The notes beneath the pieces are model-generated. The model searched no databases and was not told the DNA's origin. It worked only from the letters and a program-made list of their open reading frames with translations. DNA of 64,000 nt, taken from contig NZ_KB849230.1 in assembly GCF_000368045.1 (NCBI RefSeq), forward strand, positions 124,001 to 188,000. Direction: 5' to 3'. Made by a program: the position numbers and the translations under genes. The stretch comes from Acinetobacter johnsonii CIP 64.6 (lineage in GTDB: Bacteria; Pseudomonadota; Gammaproteobacteria; Pseudomonadales; Moraxellaceae). This document shows, piece after piece, positions 8,277 through 16,661 of this stretch. Positions within the stretch are counted from its first letter, which is position 1; each line of letters opens with the position of its first letter.

Positions 8277-9044
8277 TTACATCAAAAACATTTGATAGCT
8301 CAACCTGAGAATTAAAATAGTTACCAAAATAAGAAATAAAATGCGGATAAAACCACTGCCGTATTTCAGCGCCATTTTTACCCCACAAATAGACCCGATC
8401 ATATTTGCGACGGCCATCGTGCCTCCTACAGCAAAGAGCACATGCCCCGAGGGAATGAAAAAGCTTAGCGCTGCAAGATTGGTCATCACATTGCCAATTT
8501 TAGCCAATGCCGCCGCATGCAAAAAATCAACGCGTAAATAGCGAATAAAATAGAAAATAAAGAAACTGCCCGTGCCTGGGCCAAACAAACCATCATAAAA
8601 GCCAATGGCTAAACTCCCGATTCCCGCCAACAGCAAAATTTTAGGCGTCACAGTTTGCGCCATATGCACTTGCCCAAATTGCTTCTTCATGAGGGTATAG
8701 ACCGCCATCACAATCAACATGACCAAGACAAAGGGTTGGAGAACTTCTTTTGGAATCATGGCGACACTGGCCGCGCCCCCAAATGAACTGATGGTGGCAC
8801 ACACTGCGACCACAGCCAAAAGTTTCCATTCAAAGCGAACTTTGCGGGCAAAGGAAACGGCTGAAGTGGCTGTACCCACCACTGCCGCTAATTTGTTGGT
8901 GCCAAATAAAGTGGCAGGTGCCATCGACGGAAATGCATTCATCAGAGCGGGAATTTGGATCAGCCCACCACCACCGACGGCAGCGTCAATTGCGCCTGCA
9001 CAAAAGGCAAAAAAGATCAGACTGATAATAATGTCGATGTCCAC
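8277..9044 (-). CDS. TauE/SafE-family membrane permease
   Basis: A 255-residue integral membrane protein with about seven hydrophobic segments and the TauE/SafE (DUF81) hallmarks: AGAIDAAVGGGGLIQIPAL near the N-terminus and the repeat-related FYDGLFGPGTGSFFIF in the middle. Family members export sulfite, sulfoacetate or other small anions; the substrate here is not determinable. It uses a GTG start at 9044 preceded by AAGG. Between truB and the hemerythrin gene, all three on the minus strand. Confidence 0.85.
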   Translation of the reverse strand: MDIDIIISLIFFAFCAGAIDAAVGGGGLIQIPALMNAFPSMAPATLFGTNKLAAVVGTATSAVSFARKVRFEWKLLAVVAVCATISSFGGAASVAMIPKEVLQPFVLVMLIVMAVYTLMKKQFGQVHMAQTVTPKILLLAGIGSLAIGFYDGLFGPGTGSFFIFYFIRYLRVDFLHAAALAKIGNVMTNLAALSFFIPSGHVLFAVGGTMAVANMIGSICGVKMALKYGSGFIRILFLILVTILILRLSYQMFLM

Positions 9045-9078
9045 GCCTTATCCTTTTTTACCGCGTGATATATTTCGA

Positions 9079-9984
9079 TTATAGATTTAAAACCCGCTTT
9101 GGAACCAATCTTTTCTTATCGGTAATTTCAGCCAAGCCTAAGCATTTTTCCCCATCGAAAACCAAGACCTGTGCTTCGGCTGTATGCTCAATATTACTTT
9201 CCATACCGCGACTAAAGTATTCACTGCGTCCTTCTGGAACTTGTACTTTAGGAAAATGATCTACAGGTGCATATACAGGTAACAACAGTGCTTCGCGCTC
9301 TTGTTCAGACAAACTTTCCAAATACTCAATGGTATAACTTGGAATCAGATCAAAATGACCTGTTTTAATGCGGTGTAAATAAGTTAAATGGCCATAAGTA
9401 CCCAATGCCTTCGCAATATCTTCGCCTAAAACACGAATATATGTACCTTTCGAGCAGGTAATATCGAGGGTGACACTGTCTGCTGTGAATGAAAGCAACT
9501 CAATCGCAGAGATGGTAACCGGACGGGCTTCACGCTCAATTTCAATCCCTTTACGGGCTAACTCATATAAAGGACGACCATCTTTCTTCAAAGCGGAATA
9601 CATTGGTGGCACTTGCTGAATATCACCCATAAACTGAACCAAAACGGATTGAATCAACTCTTCGGTTAACTCAGGTACAGCCTGCTCTAACAACCGTTCG
9701 CCTTCCACATCACCTGTAGTGGTACTGTGCCCCAGCTGAATGGTGGTTTGATAGCGCTTCACCGAGTCCAACAAAAAGTGCGAAAACTTGGTCGCTTCGC
9801 CCAAACAAATCGGCAGCAGTCCCGATGCCAATGGATCAAGCGCTCCTGTATGCCCCGCCTTTTGCGCACGGTATAACCAGCGCACTTTTTGCAATGCCGC
9901 ATTTGAACTGATCCCCAATGGCTTATTCAATAAAAATACACCATTCACGGCACGGCGCTGGATTTTTGAAGCAGATGATTTCAT
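9079..9984 (-). CDS. truB: tRNA pseudouridine(55) synthase
   Basis: Converts U55 of the tRNA T-loop to pseudouridine. The 301-residue protein has the TruB signature KAGHTGALDPLASGLLPICLGEATKF, in which the Asp of GALDP is the catalytic nucleophile, followed by RYQTTIQLG and SKGTYIRVLGEDI, and a PUA-like C-terminal region. N-terminal GVFLLNKPLGISSN is standard. In many relatives truB lies next to rbfA or infB; here it stands by itself beside the lipase locus. Confidence 0.96.
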   Translation of the reverse strand: MKSSASKIQRRAVNGVFLLNKPLGISSNAALQKVRWLYRAQKAGHTGALDPLASGLLPICLGEATKFSHFLLDSVKRYQTTIQLGHSTTTGDVEGERLLEQAVPELTEELIQSVLVQFMGDIQQVPPMYSALKKDGRPLYELARKGIEIEREARPVTISAIELLSFTADSVTLDITCSKGTYIRVLGEDIAKALGTYGHLTYLHRIKTGHFDLIPSYTIEYLESLSEQEREALLLPVYAPVDHFPKVQVPEGRSEYFSRGMESNIEHTAEAQVLVFDGEKCLGLAEITDKKRLVPKRVLNL

Positions 9985-10138
9985 AACATAGACACGTCTT
10001 AAAGCTGCCGCAATACTATCAACCGCTTGTCTAGTTCTACAACTTTTCTGTTGTTTATTTGCCCTTTTGTTTCAGAATAAATCGAGTTCAATCATATGAA
10101 CCGAACAAAAAATACAATAGGGATGTTAGGCATAGGAT

Positions 10139-11170
10139 ATGCAAAAAAAGAAATTATGGCTCATTTTCGCCGTGATCATCGTTGTCATTCTTGGTTTTCT
10201 CATTTGGCTCGCACCCAATGCAACTGTTGGCTCAAACCAAGAGCCGATTCGCTCTAGTGCTCAAAATACGACAGGCTTATTACCCCCAGCGTCAGACTTG
10301 CCACATGCTTCAGGGCTGCCTTTTGTCAGTAACAGCCAACAGGACACCGAAATCAACTGCCAACTGGTGCTCGACCAAGGTAATCGCTTAGTTGTCAATG
10401 AACAAACACGTAACTGTTTTGAATATTTTATCACCCAATATGGTGAAAAAAATATTGACCAGATCAAGCAAGATTTTAAAGCCTATATCCAGCAAGGTTA
10501 TAAAGAACCTGCGCTTAAGCAAATTTTAGATCTTTGGACTCGTTATTTAGATTATCGTGTGCAATTGGGTAGTCTGAAGGAGCCAAGCCTAAATAAAGAA
10601 GATCCCGAGTACTATCGTAAAATTTTTACTTTGATGAAAAACCTACGCAGCCAATTCTTTTCCGACTATGAAATCGAAGGTCTCTTTGGCGCTGAAAATA
10701 CCTACCATGAATATACCTTAGACCGCATGAGCATCATGGCAGATCAGTCCCTGACCGAAGTACAAAAAGCGCAGAAACTGAAAGAGTTGTTTGCTCAACT
10801 GCCTGAAGATTGGAAAGAAAACCTAGAACAACTCTCCAAACTCGAAGATCTGCGTAAACTGACCTCAGATATTAAAGCGCGCGGCGGCTCTGCCGAAGAA
10901 ATTCGCCAAATGCGCCAGAATCTTGTCGGTGCCGAAGCGACCGTACGCCTAGAAAAACTCGACCAAGATCGAAACAATTGGAAATCTCGGATCAATACTT
11001 ACTTAGAACAACGCGACAGCATTCTCAAAAGCAACATGAATCAAGACGCGCAGCAACAAGCCATTCAAAAACTACGTGATCAACAGTTTAATAATTCACA
11101 AGAACAACTTCGACTAGGAGCCTTTGAAACCACACATGACACGGGAGGAAAACTTCCGTTCGCAGATTAA
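10139..11170 (+). CDS. lipB: Lipase-specific foldase (steric chaperone)
   Basis: A membrane-anchored periplasmic chaperone that folds the cognate secreted lipase before type II secretion. The 343 residues begin with a single N-terminal transmembrane anchor (LWLIFAVIIVVILGFLIWLA). A low-complexity linker follows, then a long charged helical domain (residues about 90-330) typical of LifO proteins, including RSQFFSDYEIEGLFGAENTY. It ends ten bases before the first lipase frame and precedes two lipase genes, the lipB-lipA order known from Acinetobacter. Confidence 0.92.
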   Translation: MQKKKLWLIFAVIIVVILGFLIWLAPNATVGSNQEPIRSSAQNTTGLLPPASDLPHASGLPFVSNSQQDTEINCQLVLDQGNRLVVNEQTRNCFEYFITQYGEKNIDQIKQDFKAYIQQGYKEPALKQILDLWTRYLDYRVQLGSLKEPSLNKEDPEYYRKIFTLMKNLRSQFFSDYEIEGLFGAENTYHEYTLDRMSIMADQSLTEVQKAQKLKELFAQLPEDWKENLEQLSKLEDLRKLTSDIKARGGSAEEIRQMRQNLVGAEATVRLEKLDQDRNNWKSRINTYLEQRDSILKSNMNQDAQQQAIQKLRDQQFNNSQEQLRLGAFETTHDTGGKLPFAD

Positions 11171-11206
11171 AGCTATACCGTGTTTGACTTTTTCAGGATG
11201 AAAAAA

Positions 11207-12241
11207 ATGTTTATAACGAAAAGAATGATACAAACAATGTCACTCGTAGGTCTGGTTACCAGCCTTGGACTCAGCGCAACTACAGCCACAGCTGGATTAC
11301 AGACGGTGACTGCAAGCGTAAAAAGTAATTATGCTCAAACCAAATATCCATTGCTATTTACCCATGGCATGTTTGGGTTCAGCCGAGTGGGCGTTGCCGA
11401 ACTTGGACTGGATTACTGGTATCAAATTTTACCCGACTTGGCTCGAAATGGTGCGACCACCTTTGCAGCACAAATTTCCCCGCTTGAGTCTACTGAAGTA
11501 CGAGGTGAACAGTTACTACAACAAGTTGAAGAGGTCATCGCCCTGACAGGCAAGCCCAAGGTTAATTTGATTGGACATAGTCATGGTGGACCAACCATTC
11601 GCTATGTAGAAGCAGTTAAACCGCAATATGTGGCCTCACTGACAGGTGTGGGAGCAACATTTAGAGGTTCAAAAGTGGCAGACCAGCTTCTTGCCAATCA
11701 AGGTGGAACACAACTGCTCAGCCTAGCGGCTGATTATATTATTGGTCCTATGCTTGCTTATGGGCAAAGTAACCCTGCATTAAAAAGCAATTTAACAGCA
11801 TCACTCACCTCAATTAGTGAGCAAGGTTCCCGTGTTTTTAATCAGAAATATCCAACAACAGCACTGGCTTCAGACTGTAACAAGAGCGGTGCAACATCCA
11901 GCAATGGCGTGTATTACTATTCGTGGACAGGCACGTCTCAAGTCACGAACATTCTCGATGTTGCAGATAGTGCGATCTCACTGTTGGGGCCTTTGGCCTA
12001 TGGACATTTAGACAATGATGGTTTAGTGGCACGCTGTAGTACACACTTCGGTAAAGTCATCCGCGATAACTATGACTGGAATCATTTAGATGAGGTCAAC
12101 CAAGTTATGGGACTACGTGGACTATTTAGCGCAGACCCTGTTGATGTCTATCGCCAACATGCCAATCGCTTAAAAAAATGCAAGGACTCTAGTTCTGTTT
12201 TTCCCTTCGAATCTTTAACGTTTCGGAGGGATGCCTCCTAG
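11207..12241 (+). CDS. lipA: Secreted triacylglycerol lipase, 3' end frameshifted
   Basis: A family I lipase with a signal peptide (MSLVGLVTSLGLSATTATAG), oxyanion-hole segment LLFTHGMFGFSRVG, nucleophile elbow LIGHSHGGP, catalytic Asp probably in YGHLDNDGLVARCS and His in YDWNHLDEVNQ. It should be exported by Sec and type II secretion after LipB-assisted folding. ATG 11207 follows AGGA by eight bases; ATG 11198 is an alternative. The C-terminus is odd: after RQHANRLK the frame reads KCKDSSSVF and runs to 12241. One base more in the A7 run at 12172-12178 would give RLKKMQGL and a stop at 12190-12192, matching the RLKLQGL end of the downstream paralogue. Confidence 0.9.
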   Translation: MFITKRMIQTMSLVGLVTSLGLSATTATAGLQTVTASVKSNYAQTKYPLLFTHGMFGFSRVGVAELGLDYWYQILPDLARNGATTFAAQISPLESTEVRGEQLLQQVEEVIALTGKPKVNLIGHSHGGPTIRYVEAVKPQYVASLTGVGATFRGSKVADQLLANQGGTQLLSLAADYIIGPMLAYGQSNPALKSNLTASLTSISEQGSRVFNQKYPTTALASDCNKSGATSSNGVYYYSWTGTSQVTNILDVADSAISLLGPLAYGHLDNDGLVARCSTHFGKVIRDNYDWNHLDEVNQVMGLRGLFSADPVDVYRQHANRLKKCKDSSSVFPFESLTFRRDAS

Positions 12242-12365
12242 AATTATCCAGTTACAAACTGTATTTAATTTAATCGGATTTCTCTACACTCCTCCTCCCT
12301 CACCTTTATACTCATTTTTGACAACTTAAATTGTCGTCATAAAAAATAAAAAACGAGGATGATCA

Positions 12366-13337
12366 ATGAAATATGGATTATTGATAGCTGGACTGCTGTC
12401 GACCTGCACACTTGCTGCTACACAAACGCAAGCAGCTGCTTCACAAATTAAATCAAACTACGTTGCCTCTAATTATGCAAAGACCAAATACCCTTTGGTT
12501 TTTGCACATGGTATGGGTGGCTGGATTCGAGCAGGAACCGATGAACTTGGTGTGGATTACTGGTATCAAATCTTGCCAGATTTAGCCCGTAACGGTGCAA
12601 ACGCATGGGCAACACGCGTTTCTCCATTCAACACATCTGAAGTTCGTGGTGAACAACTGCTGCAACAAGTTGATGAAATCTTAGCGATTACAGAAGCACC
12701 CAAAGTCAATTTGCTTGGTCATAGTCACGGCGGACATAGTATTGCCTATGTCTCAAATGTTATGCCCAATAAAATCGCGTCTGCAACAGCCATTTCTAGT
12801 CCTTTAAAAGGCTCTCCTGTGGCGGATTTGATTATTTCCGCGCAAGGTACGCCGCTAGAACAACCGCTGGTAGGCTTAATCAACTTTGGGTCCAAGGCTA
12901 TTGTTTGGGCACAACAGCAAGATCCGAACTCACTCCCACATGATGCACTCGGTGCTGGTAAAAGTTTAAGTCAAGCTGGTTCTAAAGCTTTTGCACAGAA
13001 ATATCCACTGGGTATGCCAAAAACAAGCTGTGGTGAAGGCTTAGCGAAAGAAAATGGAGTTTATTTTTACTCTTTCTCTGGCAAGTCAACATTAACCAAT
13101 ATTCTTGATCCAGACTCATTATTGGGTGCGACAGGCTTACTCATGCAAGCGCCCAATGATAATGATGGCTTAGTCTCACGTTGTAGTGCCAAATATGGTA
13201 AGACCGTGCGCGATAACTATAATTGGAACCATTTAGATGTGATTAACCAGTTCTTTGGTCTACGTTCTATTTTTGCTCCAGACCCTGTGGATGTTTATCG
13301 TCAACACGCCAACCGTTTGAAGCTTCAAGGACTCTAA
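12366..13337 (+). CDS. Secreted triacylglycerol lipase, second copy
   Basis: A 323-residue paralogue of the preceding lipase. It has a signal peptide (MKYGLLIAGLLSTCTLAATQTQA), oxyanion-hole segment LVFAHGMGGWIRAG, nucleophile motif LLGHSHGGHS, Asp in PNDNDGLVSRCS and His in YNWNHLDVINQ. Two cysteines (KTSCGEG and SRCSAK) match the conserved lipase disulfide. The ATG at 12366 follows GAGGATGATCA. It probably relies on the LipB chaperone at 10139. The C-terminus RLKLQGL looks intact, in contrast to the upstream copy. Confidence 0.92.
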   Translation: MKYGLLIAGLLSTCTLAATQTQAAASQIKSNYVASNYAKTKYPLVFAHGMGGWIRAGTDELGVDYWYQILPDLARNGANAWATRVSPFNTSEVRGEQLLQQVDEILAITEAPKVNLLGHSHGGHSIAYVSNVMPNKIASATAISSPLKGSPVADLIISAQGTPLEQPLVGLINFGSKAIVWAQQQDPNSLPHDALGAGKSLSQAGSKAFAQKYPLGMPKTSCGEGLAKENGVYFYSFSGKSTLTNILDPDSLLGATGLLMQAPNDNDGLVSRCSAKYGKTVRDNYNWNHLDVINQFFGLRSIFAPDPVDVYRQHANRLKLQGL

Positions 13338-13346
13338 AATTTAGGC

Positions 13347-13376
13347 ATAAAAAATGCGCCATTGGGCGCATTTTTT
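13347..13376. terminator. Bidirectional terminator between lipase and rplS
   Basis: The arms AAAAATGCGCC and GGGCGCATTTTT pair with a short loop, lying between the convergent lipase gene (stop 13337) and rplS (stop 13396). Confidence 0.9.
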
Positions 13377-13395
13377 ACTCGTGTAAAACTTAAAA

Positions 13396-13770
13396 TTAAG
13401 CTTTAACTTTACGAGCTGGTAACTTTTCACGAATACGTGCAGCTTTACCAGACAATTCACGTAGGTAGTAAAGTTTAGCACGACGAACGTCACCACGACG
13501 TTTCACTTCGATTTTAGCAACGATTGGAGAGTGAGTTTGGAAAACACGCTCAACACCAACACCGCTAGAAATTTTACGTACTGTGAACGCAGAGTTCAAG
13601 CCACGGTTTTTCTTCGCGATTACAACACCTTCAAATGCCTGAAGACGCTCACGGTCACCCTCTTTTACTTTAACCTGAACGATAACTGTATCGCCTGGTG
13701 CAAAAGCTGGGATGTCTTGTTTAAGCTGTGCATTTTCAACAGCTTGTACTAAAGGATGCTTACCGCTCAT
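13396..13770 (-). CDS. rplS: 50S ribosomal protein L19
   Basis: A 124-residue L19 with the conserved core FAPGDTVIVQVKVKEGDRERLQAFEGVVIAKKNRG and SGVGVERVFQTHSP. It sits at the 30S-50S interface of the ribosome. Last gene of the minus-strand rpsP-rimM-trmD-rplS operon, in the conserved order. The ATG at 13770 has GGAG eight bases upstream. Confidence 0.98.
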   Translation of the reverse strand: MSGKHPLVQAVENAQLKQDIPAFAPGDTVIVQVKVKEGDRERLQAFEGVVIAKKNRGLNSAFTVRKISSGVGVERVFQTHSPIVAKIEVKRRGDVRRAKLYYLRELSGKAARIREKLPARKVKA

Positions 13771-13910
13771 GGGGTATCTCCAATATGTGCGGGTCAGAAG
13801 AGGTCTGATATCCGCTGGGTATAGAGGCTAAATCGCATAGACCCGATTATCTTTCTCTTTATGCTTGACCACTTCAATGCACAAAGAGCCTATTAAAAGA
13901 ATACTCTGAA

Positions 13911-14651
13911 TTAAGTATTCAAATCTGTTAGCCATTTCTTTTGCTGCTTCGTCAACTCCACATGTTCCACCAACTCAGGTCGGCGTTGTTGTGTTCGTTG
14001 ATAACGCTGCAAAAACCGCCATTTCTCAATATTGGCATGATGTCCCGACTTTAAGACTTCAGGGACATCCAAACCTTCAAAATGGTCTGGCTTGGTATAT
14101 TGTGGGCAGTCCAAAAGACCATCCACAAATGAGTCTTGCACATGAGACTGTTCATCAGACATTGCACCCGGAAGTCTCCGAATAATACTGTCTAATAAAA
14201 CCATCGCAGGAAGCTCACCACCCGATAAAACGTAATCCCCTATCGACCATTCCTGATCAACATATTTTTGGATCAAACGTTCATCGACCCCTTCATAACG
14301 ACCACACAATACAATCAATCCATCATAGTCGACAAACTGTTGTACTGCAGGCTCATTTAAGGTTTTTCCTTGCGGTGACATATACACCACAGGAACATGA
14401 ACTGCACCTGCTTGCATGGCAAGCTCTTTGGCATGTTGAATTGCTTTTGCCAAAGGCTCAGCCATCATCACCATACCTGGACCACCACCAAATGGACGTT
14501 CATCCACTCGTTTGTAGTTGCCCTCAGCATAATCACGAGGATTAATACAAGTCACTTGTACTAAATCACTTTTTGCTGCACGCCCGCTAATACCGTAGGC
14601 TGTAATCGCTTCAAACATTTCAGGAAAAAGCGTAATGACTGCAAAAAACAT
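13911..14651 (-). CDS. trmD: tRNA (guanine(37)-N1)-methyltransferase
   Basis: Methylates G37 next to the anticodon and prevents frameshifting. The 246 residues start MFFAVITLFPEMFEAITAYG. The SPOUT knot region is visible (LIVLCGRYEGVDERLIQKYVDQEWSIGDYVLSGGELPA). ATG 14651 follows a GGGGGT stretch and matches the family start. The frame extends seven codons further upstream without family similarity. Confidence 0.97.
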   Translation of the reverse strand: MFFAVITLFPEMFEAITAYGISGRAAKSDLVQVTCINPRDYAEGNYKRVDERPFGGGPGMVMMAEPLAKAIQHAKELAMQAGAVHVPVVYMSPQGKTLNEPAVQQFVDYDGLIVLCGRYEGVDERLIQKYVDQEWSIGDYVLSGGELPAMVLLDSIIRRLPGAMSDEQSHVQDSFVDGLLDCPQYTKPDHFEGLDVPEVLKSGHHANIEKWRFLQRYQRTQQRRPELVEHVELTKQQKKWLTDLNT

Positions 14652-14678
14652 CGCAGACCCCCGTATTTCCAAAAATAA

Positions 14679-15227
14679 TTAGTAATCTACGCCCCAATTC
14701 ACGTAGATACGACCAGCTTCGAGATCAACGCGTTGTACCACATCTTTATGCCATGGAATCATGCGCTCTTCAGCATCAATGCTGTCTGGTGTTGCGTGAA
14801 CCACCATCACATCATTGGCACCTGTCTCAAACATTTCATGGATTTTTCCGAGATTTACTTCTTGTTCTTCATCATCCAAACCTAACACTGTTAAGCCTTT
14901 CAAATCTGACCAGTAAAACTCATCCATTCCTGCTTTAGGAAGTTGCGCTTTTGAAATCCAGACATTTGCGCCAACTAAGTTTTCTGCACCCGTGCGATCA
15001 TTCACGCCTTTTAACGCAACAACTAAGCCTTTGCCATGTGGTTTCCAACGTTTTACATCGACTATTTGCCAACCTGCCTTGGTCTCAATGTACCAAGGGA
15101 GGTAGTCAAATATATTGCTCATGGGTTCAGTATTGGAGTAAACCCAGAGCCACCCATTCAGTCCATAAGCTGAACGTAACTGTCCAATCTGAATACGATC
15201 TTCGGGTACATTCTGTGTTGGTGTCAT
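14679..15227 (-). CDS. rimM: 16S rRNA processing protein RimM
   Basis: A 182-residue 30S maturation factor. The N-terminal RimM domain begins IQIGQLRSAYGLNGWLWVYS, and a C-terminal PRC-barrel region includes FYWSDLKGLTVLGL and RMIPWHKDVVQRVDLEAGRIYVNW. It lies between rpsP and trmD in the conserved ribosomal operon. Confidence 0.96.
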   Translation of the reverse strand: MTPTQNVPEDRIQIGQLRSAYGLNGWLWVYSNTEPMSNIFDYLPWYIETKAGWQIVDVKRWKPHGKGLVVALKGVNDRTGAENLVGANVWISKAQLPKAGMDEFYWSDLKGLTVLGLDDEEQEVNLGKIHEMFETGANDVMVVHATPDSIDAEERMIPWHKDVVQRVDLEAGRIYVNWGVDY

Positions 15228-15246
15228 GGGCTACCTACTACAATAC

Positions 15247-15504
15247 TTATGCAGTAGTCGCAGCTTTTTTAGCTTGAGCAGCTAAAGAAGCAACACGTTC
15301 AGAAGGCTGAGCACCTTGTGAAATCCAGTGTGCAAAACGGTCAGCATCTAAACGAACTTTTTCCGCCTGACCTTGTGCAGTTGGGTTAAAGAAACCAATA
15401 CGTTCGATGAAACGACCATCACGTGCATTGCGGCTATCAGTTACAACGATTTGATAGAATGGACGTTTTTTTGCACCACCGCGCGCTAAACGAATAACAA
15501 CCAT
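15247..15504 (-). CDS. rpsP: 30S ribosomal protein S16
   Basis: An 85-residue S16 with the standard start MVVIRLARGGAKKRPFYQIVV and ARDGRFIERIGFFNP. I took ATG 15504 as the start; the frame reaches 15558, but the extra residues are not S16-like. First gene of rpsP-rimM-trmD-rplS. Confidence 0.98.
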   Translation of the reverse strand: MVVIRLARGGAKKRPFYQIVVTDSRNARDGRFIERIGFFNPTAQGQAEKVRLDADRFAHWISQGAQPSERVASLAAQAKKAATTA

Positions 15505-15648
15505 GAGAACAACCTTATAATTTTTACGGATTATCCTTGCGCCGACCATCGGCAACACTTCAAACCCCTTTCATAGAGGGCAGTATTTTACGTTATTTTT
15601 GTTTTGATTGAAAGTAAATAATCTGTTTATCTACAGGTTTGAATTTAT

Positions 15649-16074
15649 TTAGCGTCCGTCCCAGTTGGAGGTGGCTGAGGGAACGCAATCTGTAGTTGTT
15701 TTAGTCCAACACTTCCTTCCCTGACTATCTAAAATTACACTTCCATTACCCACCTGAACAGTACCAGATTTAGGTTCTGCAGTTAACGTATAAGTTTGAC
15801 CATTCGGGACCAGTGTAATGCTATAAACAGGATTAGATGTTGGGTAATCCTTTGTAGTTGCACCATTATCCAGTGTTGCGCTGGTATAGTTATGGTTGAT
15901 AACGTAATAACTCTGTAGACGTTGTGCAATTTGCATCATTTCACCTTGCACATCTGCCCGATTGGTACGGATTTTGTACTGTGTGTAAGATGGATAAGCA
16001 ATTGCTGCCAAGATGCCAATAATTGCGACAACAATCATTAATTCAATTAGATTAAATCCTTTTTGTAACCACAT
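15649..16074 (-). CDS. Type IV pilin-like protein (PilE/ComF type)
   Basis: A 141-residue prepilin: leader MWLQKG, cleavage before F, then NLIELMIVVAIIGILAAIAYPSYTQY with Glu at position 5. The C-terminal half has two cysteines (GRKCWTKTTTDC) consistent with a D-region loop. It is the last gene of the minor pilin operon. Its ATG overlaps the upstream stop (TAATG). The position downstream of pilY1 and a second small pilin matches the ComE/ComF pilins of Acinetobacter baylyi required for DNA uptake; PilE is the corresponding pilus name. Confidence 0.85.
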   Translation of the reverse strand: MWLQKGFNLIELMIVVAIIGILAAIAYPSYTQYKIRTNRADVQGEMMQIAQRLQSYYVINHNYTSATLDNGATTKDYPTSNPVYSITLVPNGQTYTLTAEPKSGTVQVGNGSVILDSQGRKCWTKTTTDCVPSATSNWDGR

Positions 16075-16655
16075 TACCAAGTCTCCACACCACTGGTTCC
16101 ACAATCACCATAATTTGTTATTGTATTTTTAGTCATACAACGTAGACCATTACCTCTCAGTAATAAATCATAATTTTGAGGATCTTTCGGAAAACCACTG
16201 GTAGCGGCACATCCCCCTACTTTACAGCGCTCTACTTTTATTGCCCAATTTAAACCTTTAACTGACTGGGAATCTGCGGTTTCAACCCCCCCACTTTTTA
16301 CAACAGTTAAAGGCTTTTTAGTATCGCTTGTCGGAGTACTCAAATCAGCATCTACCAGAGTTAAAACATATTTACCATCTGCTGCTGCTGAACCAACAGG
16401 AAGATACAAGGTTCCCGTAGAATTATTATAAGAGCTATAGATATAACTTGCGTCGAAGCCCTTATAACTGAAATTCTTGGATTTAAAGCGTTCTAGTTCG
16501 CTGGCTATACGCAAGGCCTCCTGTTTCGCAATCGCCAAATCCTGTTTTCGCATATATTGTTGATAACTTGGAATAGCAATTGCTAGTAGAATTGCCATCA
16601 TCACTAAAACAATCATCAATTCGATCAGGGTAAAACCATAATTTTTTTTCATCAT
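16074..16655 (-). CDS. Type IV pilin-like protein (PilE/ComE type)
   Basis: A 193-residue prepilin: leader MMKKNYG, then FTLIELMIVLVMMAILLAIAIPSYQQYMRKQDL. It carries cysteine pairs in the C-terminal half (CKVGGCAA and CMTKN...DCGTS). It lies six bases downstream of pilY1 and overlaps the next pilin gene by TAATG, so translation is probably coupled. Likely a minor pilin of the pilus tip or priming complex. Confidence 0.85.
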   Translation of the reverse strand: MMKKNYGFTLIELMIVLVMMAILLAIAIPSYQQYMRKQDLAIAKQEALRIASELERFKSKNFSYKGFDASYIYSSYNNSTGTLYLPVGSAAADGKYVLTLVDADLSTPTSDTKKPLTVVKSGGVETADSQSVKGLNWAIKVERCKVGGCAATSGFPKDPQNYDLLLRGNGLRCMTKNTITNYGDCGTSGVETW

Positions 16656-16661
16656 TCTTAC

